A stretch of 16,135 nucleotides of DNA. Source: Bacillota bacterium (GTDB taxonomy: Bacteria; Bacillota; Bacilli; Alicyclobacillales; Alicyclobacillaceae). A program made the position numbers and the translations under genes. The stretch is taken from NCBI GenBank assembly GCA_021816665.1, contig JAKAXI010000006.1:1-16135 (forward strand), read 5' to 3'. The notes beneath the pieces were generated by a model. It searched no databases and was not told the origin of the DNA. It saw nothing but the letters and a program-made list of their open reading frames with translations. Shown one piece after another: positions 8,070-16,135 of the stretch (positions are counted from its first letter, which is position 1; the number at the start of each line of letters is the position of its first letter).

Positions 8070-8073
<4 letters not shown>
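6982..8073 (-). CDS. leuB: 3-isopropylmalate dehydrogenase
   Basis: LeuB oxidatively decarboxylates 3-isopropylmalate to 2-ketoisocaproate with NAD+, in the cytoplasm as a homodimer. The 363 residues show [11 protein letters not shown] (7-17), [10 protein letters not shown] (134-143), catalytic Lys191 in SVDKANVLE, and the metal-binding aspartates Asp223 ([11 protein letters not shown]), Asp247 and Asp251 ([10 protein letters not shown]). The NAD-specific region [15 protein letters not shown] is at 280-294. The start is a TTG at 8071-8073 that overlaps the leuA TGA as TTGA; the preceding AAGGAAG is a weaker, more distant ribosome site than those of its neighbours. Expression probably depends on coupling to leuA. 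The opening [17 protein letters not shown] is canonical, so a later start is unlikely. Confidence 0.96.
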
Positions 8074-10755
<2,682 letters not shown>

Positions 10756-11286
10756 TTAAATCGGCAGCATTGAACCCTTGTTCAGGCGGATCACTTCGTT
10801 TACGGTGTCGCTGTCCCTCGGGAAAGCCGTCACACCTGTGCGGGCAAGCTCGCGTACACCGTACGGCCGAAGAAGTGCAATCAGTGCGTCAACCTTGTCT
10901 GGGCGGCCTGTCGCCTGAACCGTCACAGACTCGCGGCCGACGTCGATGATTGAGGCGCGAAACGGCTCAATGAGCGCCATCACTTCCGCGCGGTTCTGGA
11001 CAGAACTGTTGACCTTGATGAGCAAGAGCTCCCGGGCAACAATCTGCTGTTCCGTGATGTCCATCACCTTCAGGACGTCGATCTGCTTGTGGAGTTGTTT
11101 AATCACTTGTTCAACAATCCGCTCGTCGTCAGCACCAATCACAATGGTCATCCGCGACACCCCGTCGGTTTCGGTCGGGCCGACGGTGATGCTCTGGATG
11201 TTGAAACCCCGCTTCAAGAACAGCCCCGTGATGCGGTTGAGGACACCCATGCGGTTGTTAACCAAGACGGTTAAGACACGGTTCAT
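10756..11286 (-). CDS. ilvN: Acetolactate synthase small (regulatory) subunit
   Basis: The small subunit activates IlvB and confers feedback inhibition by valine and other branched-chain amino acids. The 176-residue protein has an N-terminal ACT domain (about 3-78) with the signature [30 protein letters not shown] region (9-38), where the effector binds at the ACT dimer interface, and a C-terminal ALS_ss_C domain (about 80-160). This is the long Bacillus IlvH/IlvN type. The ATG at 11284-11286 overlaps the ilvB stop as ATGA, so it is translationally coupled and should be made in step with the catalytic subunit. The name ilvH is used in some genomes. Confidence 0.95.
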   Translation of the reverse strand: MNRVLTVLVNNRMGVLNRITGLFLKRGFNIQSITVGPTETDGVSRMTIVIGADDERIVEQVIKQLHKQIDVLKVMDITEQQIVARELLLIKVNSSVQNRAEVMALIEPFRASIIDVGRESVTVQATGRPDKVDALIALLRPYGVRELARTGVTAFPRDSDTVNEVIRLNKGSMLPI

Positions 11287-13019
11287 GGTGTCACCCCCAC
11301 CATCTCATGAATGCCAGAGCCCGGCGCCACCATTGGGTAGACGTTCTCGCTCGACGGCACGTGGCAGTCAATCAGGACTGGCCCCGGCGTTGCCAGCGCA
11401 AGCTGTATCTTCTCGGTCGCCTCAGCTTCGTTTTGGGCCTGGAACGCTGGTATGCCATAGGCGTCAGCGAGTTTCACAAAGTCGGGCTGAACCGGGATTA
11501 GTGACTCCGAGTAGCGGCGCCCATGGAAGAACTCCTGCCACTGTCTGACCATTCCCAGTGAGCGGTTGTTGAGTACGACCACTTTCACCGGAATCTGGTA
11601 CTCGACGATGACGGCCAGTTCTTGCATGGTCATTTGGAAGCCACCGTCACCGACGACAGCGAACACCGGTGCGTCCGGCAGGCCAAGCTGCGCCCCAATG
11701 GCCGCAGGCAAACCAAACCCCATCGTGCCAAGCCCTCCAGAAGTCACCCACCGTCCCGGCGCGCGGAACGGGAAGTACTGCGCCGCCCACATCTGATGTT
11801 GCCCGACGTCCGTCACGACGACGGCTTCGCCACTTGTCTCCTCATGGATGATCTCGATCATCCGCTGCGGCTTCAAGCGCTCGCTGTCCGGCCGGTACCA
11901 AAACGGGTACGCCACTTTAAACTCGTGCAGTTTTTCGCGCCACGCCGCCGCGTCAGTCATCGAAAGGCCGTCCTCGAGCAACATCGTGATCGCCTGCTTG
12001 GCGTCTCCCACAACAGGGATGTCGGTCGGCACGTTCTTGCCGATCTCAGCCGGGTCGATGTCAATGTGCACCACTGTAGCGCGGCGCGCGAAGTGCTCAA
12101 GGTTGCCCGTCAGACGATCGTCGAAGCGAGCGCCGATATTCACCAACACATCGCAGTCGTAGATCGCCATGTTGGCGGCGTAGGTTCCATGCATGCCGGC
12201 CATGCCGAGAAACAGGGGGTGATCGCCAGGGAAACTACCGAGACCAAGCAACGTGTTCGTGACAGGAATTTGCGTGGATTCCACCAACTCTAGCAATTCT
12301 TCGGTAGCGTGGGCGTGCAGTACACCGGCCCCTGCGAGGATCAGCGGCCGCTTGGCATTGCGCAGAGCCTGTGCAACTTTTTTGATTTGCAAACTGTTCG
12401 GAATAAATGTCGGCTGGTAGCCCGGAATGCGCACGGGTTTTGAGTAGTCGAAGGATCCTCTTGCGTTCGCGATGTCTTTCGGCAGGTCAATCAGGACCGG
12501 ACCAGGACGGCCTGTCGAGGCGATATGGAACGCCTCTTTAATGACCATCGGCAATTCGCGCACGTCCTGCACCTGGTAGCTGTGCTTCGTGACAGGCATT
12601 GTTATGCCGAGAATCGAAGCCTCCTGAAAGGCGTCTGTGCCGATGACTTTGGTCGCTACCTGACCTGTGAAGACGACGAGCGGCAAAGAGTCCATCATTG
12701 CGTCAGTCAGGCCCGTAACGAGGTTGGTAGCGCCCGGCCCAGATGTCGCGATCACGACGCCCGGCCGGCCTGTAACACGCGCGTAACCTTCCGCCGCGTG
12801 AATCGAGCCCTGCTCGTGTCGGGTCAAAATGTGCGGAATGCCACACTGGTAGAGTGCGTCATACACCGGCAGGACGGCGCCGCCTGGATACCCAAAAATC
12901 ACTTCCACGTTTTCTGCTCGCAAGGACTCCACCAACATCTGCGCACCGGTCAGGATGCTCGGGCTTTGTGCGCGCTCCCCTGGTTCTGCAGGCAGCGACG
13001 GCTGCACTCGCGGTGTCAT
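11283..13019 (-). CDS. ilvB: Acetolactate synthase large (catalytic) subunit
   Basis: IlvB is the thiamine-diphosphate enzyme that makes acetolactate from two pyruvates, or acetohydroxybutyrate from pyruvate and 2-ketobutyrate. The 578 residues hold the N-terminal PYR domain with catalytic Glu69 ([16 protein letters not shown]), the central domain with the family's FAD-binding region ([12 protein letters not shown] 294-305), and the C-terminal PP domain with the ThDP motif [12 protein letters not shown] (457-468) ending in VLNN (482-485). GRRYSES (500-506) fits the mobile substrate loop. The first 22 residues are a Pro/Glu-rich extension. The start is ATG 13017-13019 with GGAGGGG 7 nt upstream; it lies 52 nt after ilvD and overlaps ilvN by 4 nt. 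The following ilvN marks it as the anabolic, regulated enzyme and not the catabolic AlsS. Confidence 0.97.
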   Translation of the reverse strand: MTPRVQPSLPAEPGERAQSPSILTGAQMLVESLRAENVEVIFGYPGGAVLPVYDALYQCGIPHILTRHEQGSIHAAEGYARVTGRPGVVIATSGPGATNLVTGLTDAMMDSLPLVVFTGQVATKVIGTDAFQEASILGITMPVTKHSYQVQDVRELPMVIKEAFHIASTGRPGPVLIDLPKDIANARGSFDYSKPVRIPGYQPTFIPNSLQIKKVAQALRNAKRPLILAGAGVLHAHATEELLELVESTQIPVTNTLLGLGSFPGDHPLFLGMAGMHGTYAANMAIYDCDVLVNIGARFDDRLTGNLEHFARRATVVHIDIDPAEIGKNVPTDIPVVGDAKQAITMLLEDGLSMTDAAAWREKLHEFKVAYPFWYRPDSERLKPQRMIEIIHEETSGEAVVVTDVGQHQMWAAQYFPFRAPGRWVTSGGLGTMGFGLPAAIGAQLGLPDAPVFAVVGDGGFQMTMQELAVIVEYQIPVKVVVLNNRSLGMVRQWQEFFHGRRYSESLIPVQPDFVKLADAYGIPAFQAQNEAEATEKIQLALATPGPVLIDCHVPSSENVYPMVAPGSGIHEMVGVTP

Positions 13020-13071
13020 GATCGTTCCCCTCCATTCACTCCATCTTTTTCACATCGTCGTGCCAGTTCGC

Positions 13072-14739
13072 TTAAACCTTCAACACGCCGCCTGTGTTAG
13101 CCGAGGTGACGAGCTTCGCGTAACGCGCCAGGTACCCACTCTTGACCTTCGGCTCCGGTTGCTGCCACTTGGCGCGGCGCCGCTCGAGTTCAGCGTCTTC
13201 GATACACAGTTCAATCCGCCGTTCCGTGAGGTCGATGCGAATGCGGTCGCCCTCTTCGATGAGGCCGATCGGTCCACCTTCGGCAGCTTCCGGGGAGATG
13301 TGGCCGACGCAAATTCCGCGCGTCGCACCGGAGAATCGGCCATCTGTGATGAGCGCGACGTCCGTGTCGAGTCCGCGCCCGACAATGGACGAGGTTGGAG
13401 CAAGCATCTCCGGCATCCCCGGACCGCCTTTCGGCCCTTCGTAGCGAATCACGACAACGTGGCCTGTGCGGACCGTACCGTCGTCAATGCCTGCCTGCGC
13501 CGCCTCCTGCGATTCGAAGCAGATGGCTTCTCCTTCGAAGAAGGTGATGCCGGACGCCACCGCACCGACTTTGATCACGGCACCATCCGGCGCCAAGTTG
13601 CCGTAGAGAATGGACAGTCCACCCGTCTGACTGTATGGATTCGTGCGGTGACGGATCACCTTCTCGTTCTTGATGTCCGCGTCCGCCACATTTTCACGCA
13701 GGCTTTTACCCGTGACGGTGATACGGTCCGGGTGGATGGTTCCTTCCACCGCCATCAATTCCTTGATGATGGCGCTGATGCCACCGGCGTTGTGGACGTC
13801 TTGCATGGAGTATTCAGAAGCAGGGCTAATCTTGGCGAGGTACGGCACTCGTTTCGCCACCTCGTTGATGCGCTCAAGGTCGTAGTCGATGCCTGCCTCC
13901 CGCGCGATGGCCAGCACGTGCAGCACGGTGTTGGTGGACCCGCCCATCGCCATGTCGAGCGCAAACGCGTCATCAATGGCCTCTTCGGTGATGATGTCGC
14001 GCGGTTTGATGTCCTTCTCGACCATCTCCATCACACGACGCGCTGCCTCGCGGAACAGGTTGTGGCGGTCTTCCGACGTCGCCACAAGGGTACCGTTCCA
14101 AGGCAGCGCGATCCCGAGCATTTCCATTAAGCAGTTCATCGAGTTGGCCGTAAACATACCCGAGCAGGAGCCACAGGTCGGACAGGCGTTTTGCTCGATA
14201 TCGAGCAGGTCGGATTCGGACATTTTACCGGATCGGTACGCGCCGACACCTTCAAACACAGAGGTGAGCGACAACGGCCTGCCGCTGCTCGACCGCCCCG
14301 CTTCCATCGGCCCACCGGACACAAACACACACGGCACATTCGTCCGAACAGCCGCAAGGAGCATGCCCGGCGTGATTTTGTCGCAGTTGGGCAGGAATAC
14401 GACACCGTCAAACCAATGGGCGTTGATCATCGTCTCCGCAGAGTCGGCGATGAGTTCCCGACTCGGCAGAGAGTAACGCATGCCGATGTGTCCCATGGCG
14501 ATCCCGTCGTCAACGCCAATGGTGTTGAACTCAAACGGGATACCGCCGGCCTCTCGAATCGCCTCTTTCACCATTTCTCCAACTTTGTTCAAATGAACGT
14601 GGCCAGGAATGATGTCCACATAGGAATTGCACACGCCGATGAAGGGTTTCGTCAAATCGGTTGGTTTGACGCCGGTCGCGTACAAGAGACTGCGGTGTGG
14701 GGCTCTGTCTACCCCTTTTTTGATCATGTCGCTTCTCAT
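13072..14739 (-). CDS. ilvD: Dihydroxy-acid dehydratase
   Basis: IlvD dehydrates 2,3-dihydroxy-isovalerate and 2,3-dihydroxy-3-methylvalerate to the 2-keto acids, using an Fe-S cluster and Mg2+. The protein (555 residues) is of normal length. Candidate cluster ligands are Cys37 (FIGVCNSY), Cys119 ([12 protein letters not shown]) and Cys192 ([17 protein letters not shown]); this three-Cys set is typical of the [2Fe-2S] group. Further motifs are SGGPMEAG (141-148), GGSTNTVLH (266-274) and [14 protein letters not shown] (462-475). The frame allows an ATG 13 codons upstream, but [19 protein letters not shown] is the usual N terminus and GGGAG/GGAG sites precede it. A terminator-like hairpin lies in the 80-nt gap after ilvE, so ilvD and everything behind it may be expressed below ilvE. 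Confidence 0.97.
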   Translation of the reverse strand: MRSDMIKKGVDRAPHRSLLYATGVKPTDLTKPFIGVCNSYVDIIPGHVHLNKVGEMVKEAIREAGGIPFEFNTIGVDDGIAMGHIGMRYSLPSRELIADSAETMINAHWFDGVVFLPNCDKITPGMLLAAVRTNVPCVFVSGGPMEAGRSSSGRPLSLTSVFEGVGAYRSGKMSESDLLDIEQNACPTCGSCSGMFTANSMNCLMEMLGIALPWNGTLVATSEDRHNLFREAARRVMEMVEKDIKPRDIITEEAIDDAFALDMAMGGSTNTVLHVLAIAREAGIDYDLERINEVAKRVPYLAKISPASEYSMQDVHNAGGISAIIKELMAVEGTIHPDRITVTGKSLRENVADADIKNEKVIRHRTNPYSQTGGLSILYGNLAPDGAVIKVGAVASGITFFEGEAICFESQEAAQAGIDDGTVRTGHVVVIRYEGPKGGPGMPEMLAPTSSIVGRGLDTDVALITDGRFSGATRGICVGHISPEAAEGGPIGLIEEGDRIRIDLTERRIELCIEDAELERRRAKWQQPEPKVKSGYLARYAKLVTSANTGGVLKV

Positions 14740-14786
14740 TTCTCTCCACTCCCAGCAACGATGGAATACCATTGGCACCTCTGTTT

Positions 14787-14808
14787 AAAACCCGGGCAGC
14801 GCCCGGAC
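14787..14808 (-). terminator. Intercistronic terminator-like hairpin between ilvE and ilvD
   Basis: On the minus strand CCGGGC-GCT-GCCCGG (14806-14792) forms a six-bp all-GC stem, extendable by two G-U pairs, followed by GTTTT (T run 14790-14787) and then AAAC. It begins 11 nt after the ilvE stop. It meets the form of a weak intrinsic terminator; four Ts suggest partial read-through. I found no promoter after it, so it is more likely an attenuator or an mRNA-stabilising 3' end than a full stop. Confidence 0.5.
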
Positions 14809-14819
14809 GTACCGCAACC

Positions 14820-15722
14820 TCAGCCTGACACCGGGACAGTGTGGTCCGGGTGAATCTTGACGCCGTCAACCACCGCGCGCTCGCGGAAGAGGGCCTCGAG
14901 CTTTCTTGTCACTTCGCCTGGCTTGCCTTCGCCAATCACGCGACCATCCACCTTGACCACTGGGATGACCTCGGCGGCGGTACCTGTCAAAAACACTTCG
15001 TCTGCCGTGTACACTTCGTGGCGTGTAAACGGTTCAATGTGAACGGTGTAACCCTGTTCACGAGCCAATTGGATGATGGCTGCTCGCGTAATGCCTTCGA
15101 GTGCACCGATGTAGGAAGGTGGCGTCCACAGTTCGCCGCGCCGAATGACAAACACGTTGTCCCCAGAGCCTTCCGCTACGTACCCTTCTGTGTTCAGCAT
15201 CAGCGCCTCGCTGACACCCGCGAGGTGCGCTTCAATCTTGACCAGAATGTTGTTTAGATAATTGAGCGACTTCAGTTTCGGGTTCAAGATGTCTGACCGG
15301 CTGCGGCGCGTAGCGACCGTTACAATCTCGAGACCATTCTCATAGAGTTCTTTCGGATACAACGCGAGCGGCTCGACAATCACGATGACATTGGGACGTT
15401 GACAGGTTAACGGGTCAAGGCCGAGGTTGCCGACACCGCGCGAGACGACGAGTCGGATGTACGCGTCGTCAAGTTCGTTCGCCAACACCGTGTCGACGAT
15501 GATTTTGGTCATTTCATCGTACGAGTACGGGATGTTGAGTAGAATCGCCTTCGCGGAATCGTACAGGCGCTCCAGGTGTTCGTGTAGGCGATAAATGTTG
15601 CCGCCATACACGCGAATGCCTTCAAACACCCCGTCGCCGTACAGAAAACCGTGGTCGTAGACAGAAATTTTTGCTTCTTCTTTCGGCACCAACTGGTCAT
15701 TCAGGTAAATCCACTGCGCCAT
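14820..15722 (-). CDS. ilvE: Branched-chain amino-acid aminotransferase
   Basis: This fold-type IV PLP aminotransferase performs the last step to valine, leucine and isoleucine with glutamate as donor. The 300-residue protein shows DHGFLYGDGVFEGIRVY (23-39), the PLP lysine Lys151 in NPKLKSLNYLNN, the EGYVAEGSGDNVF segment (179-191, Glu184) and FLTGTAAEVIPV (244-255). D-amino-acid transaminase and aminodeoxychorismate lyase share this fold. Placement as first gene of a complete ilv-leu operon and the SLNYLNN context favour the branched-chain enzyme. The ATG at 15720-15722 follows an AGGAG at a long spacing (11 nt), weaker than the other genes. A structured leader of about 176 nt precedes it. 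Confidence 0.93.
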   Translation of the reverse strand: MAQWIYLNDQLVPKEEAKISVYDHGFLYGDGVFEGIRVYGGNIYRLHEHLERLYDSAKAILLNIPYSYDEMTKIIVDTVLANELDDAYIRLVVSRGVGNLGLDPLTCQRPNVIVIVEPLALYPKELYENGLEIVTVATRRSRSDILNPKLKSLNYLNNILVKIEAHLAGVSEALMLNTEGYVAEGSGDNVFVIRRGELWTPPSYIGALEGITRAAIIQLAREQGYTVHIEPFTRHEVYTADEVFLTGTAAEVIPVVKVDGRVIGEGKPGEVTRKLEALFRERAVVDGVKIHPDHTVPVSG

Positions 15723-15777
15723 TACGGGTCACGCTCCTGACTGGGTCAAATTCCGCTGAATTGGGAGAGAAAGTAGG

Positions 15778-15855
15778 CTAAATATTACGATAACTGTTTA
15801 TCAAGCCCGAGGTAACGGGCTCAATTGGGGGGCAACGTTCGGTGCGTTCCGCCAT
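15778..15855 (-). CDS. 25-codon upstream ORF in the ilvE leader
   Basis: The predicted leader RNA contains ATG 15853-15855, preceded by GAGGG with 9 nt spacing, then 25 sense codons and a TAG 55 nt before ilvE. The peptide begins MAERTERCPP and ends GLINSYRNI. Five of its codons are for branched-chain residues (three Ile, one Val, one Leu), but they are not consecutive as in classic attenuator peptides. One hairpin lies at its start codon and a second inside it. It could be a leader peptide whose translation controls downstream folding, or chance. Confidence 0.35.
   Translation of the reverse strand: MAERTERCPPIEPVTSGLINSYRNI
15801..15824 (-). promoter_or_regulatory. Leader hairpin within the upstream ORF
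   Basis: In the minus-strand RNA, UUGAGCCCG and CGGGCUUGA pair over nine positions (two G-U) around a UUACCU loop. No U tract follows, so it is not a simple terminator. A weaker bulged hairpin (GGC..AACG with CGTTGCC) covers the start codon of the upstream ORF at about 15831-15853. Both lie in the ilvE leader. Confidence 0.45.
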
Positions 15856-15904
15856 GGTGTCAGTCCCTCTCTAGATGTGCAAGCAATGTTTGAATTTGTC
15901 GAGC

Positions 15905-15933
15905 ATTTTAGTACGCCACGCTGGCTGTGTCAA
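15905..15933 (-). promoter_or_regulatory. Sigma-A promoter of the ilv-leu operon
   Basis: On the minus strand TTGACA (15933-15928), a 17-nt spacer and TAAAAT (15910-15905) form an almost consensus vegetative promoter, by far the best in the window. Transcription should start near 15898, about 176 nt before ilvE. Confidence 0.82.
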
Positions 15934-15957
15934 TGCTTATCCGACTTGTCAGAATCA

Positions 15958-15983
15958 TGTAAACGCTTACGAAACCGCTTACT
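15958..15983 (+). promoter_or_regulatory. Two overlapping cre-like (CcpA) sites upstream of the promoter
   Basis: TGTAAACGCTTACG (15958-15971) matches 13 of 14 positions of the cre consensus TGWAANCGNTNWCA. CGAAACCGCTTACT (15970-15983) matches 12 of 14 and starts 12 nt later. They share a CGCTTAC direct repeat. Their centres lie at about -66 and -78 from the predicted start. CcpA is known to activate ilv-leu in Bacillus subtilis from a cre upstream of the promoter, and this position fits activation, not blocking. Confidence 0.6.
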
Positions 15984-16135
15984 GATGAAAATTTCTGGCT
16001 TGTTTACATAGCTTCACAAAAATTTTGGAATCATCCTTCAGCTGGGTAATCCCCACCGTCACAAACCCTGTCGGCGGTGTTCTTCTACCCTGACTTGCTT
16101 GCGTTGCTGACGAATGACGTACCTGGCTTGGGCAG
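15984..16135. other. Upstream non-coding stretch, no clear gene
   Basis: Together with the leader and promoter it makes a 413-nt gap before ilvE. I see no complete ORF with a ribosome site. On the minus strand a 16-codon open run from the window edge ends in TAG (16085-16087) and might be the tail of a further gene. On the plus strand CACCGTC (16054-16060) pairs with GGCGGTG (16073-16079), followed by TTCTTCT; this could be a weak terminator of a plus-strand transcript. Neither is strong enough to call. Confidence 0.4.

Noticed and set aside
12955..14130. 391-codon plus-strand open frame
   Set aside because: Antisense to ilvD and ilvB, whose motifs are complete; composition is Arg/His/Val-rich as expected of a reverse-strand shadow.
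15841..15870. T-box-like wording in the ilvE leader (GGCGGAACGCACCG on the minus strand)
   Set aside because: It does not match AGGGTGGNACCGCG in order or spacing, and no antiterminator/terminator pair with a U tract follows.
15984..16025. Possible CodY boxes (AATTTTCATCAGTAA and AATTTTTGTGAAGCT on the minus strand)
   Set aside because: Each matches only about 9 of 15 consensus positions, which AT-rich sequence reaches by chance; control by CodY remains possible but is not supported here.
16085..16135. Open minus-strand run of 16 codons ending in TAG, perhaps the tail of an upstream gene
   Set aside because: Too short to recognise, no family resemblance, and the window ends before any start or motif.

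Overview
This 16.1-kb window most likely comes from a moderately GC-rich member of the Bacilli. The Alicyclobacillaceae are a reasonable guess (inference). The clues are strong GGAGG-type ribosome sites about 8 nt before most starts, a sporulation-type YtaF membrane protein, a LytR-CpsA-Psr (LCP) cell-wall ligase, consensus sigma-A promoter spacing and CcpA (cre)-like sites.

Most of the window (about 4.7-15.9 kb, minus strand) is one long branched-chain amino-acid operon. In transcription order it is ilvE, ilvD, ilvB, ilvN, ilvC, leuA, leuB, leuC, leuD, then a previously easy-to-miss 51-codon ORF coupled to leuD by an ATGA overlap. It encodes the whole route from pyruvate/2-ketobutyrate to valine and isoleucine and from 2-ketoisovalerate to leucine; only threonine deaminase (ilvA) is missing. 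Genes are tightly packed: ATGA overlap at ilvB/ilvN, TTGA overlap at leuA/leuB, 14-nt overlap at ilvC/leuA. Upstream of ilvE there is a near-perfect sigma-A promoter (TTGACA-17-TAAAAT), two overlapping cre-like sites, and a leader of about 176 nt that holds a 25-codon upstream ORF and two hairpins. I find no T-box consensus. A GC-rich hairpin with a U tract lies between ilvE and ilvD and may be an attenuator.

Downstream (about 2.4-4.5 kb, minus strand) a two-gene unit encodes an ACAD10/11-type APH-fold phosphotransferase and, by ATGA overlap, a D-2-hydroxyacid dehydrogenase. It faces ytaF (plus strand, true start probably GTG at 1831), with only 12 nt between the converging genes. The left end has an LCP ligase with a long Gly/Arg-rich cytoplasmic tail, followed 25 nt later by the N-terminal part of a hotdog-fold acyl-CoA thioesterase that runs off the window.

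I see no mobile element, CRISPR array, tRNA or rRNA. The most novel-looking elements are the leuD-coupled small ORF and the T-box-less ilvE leader.
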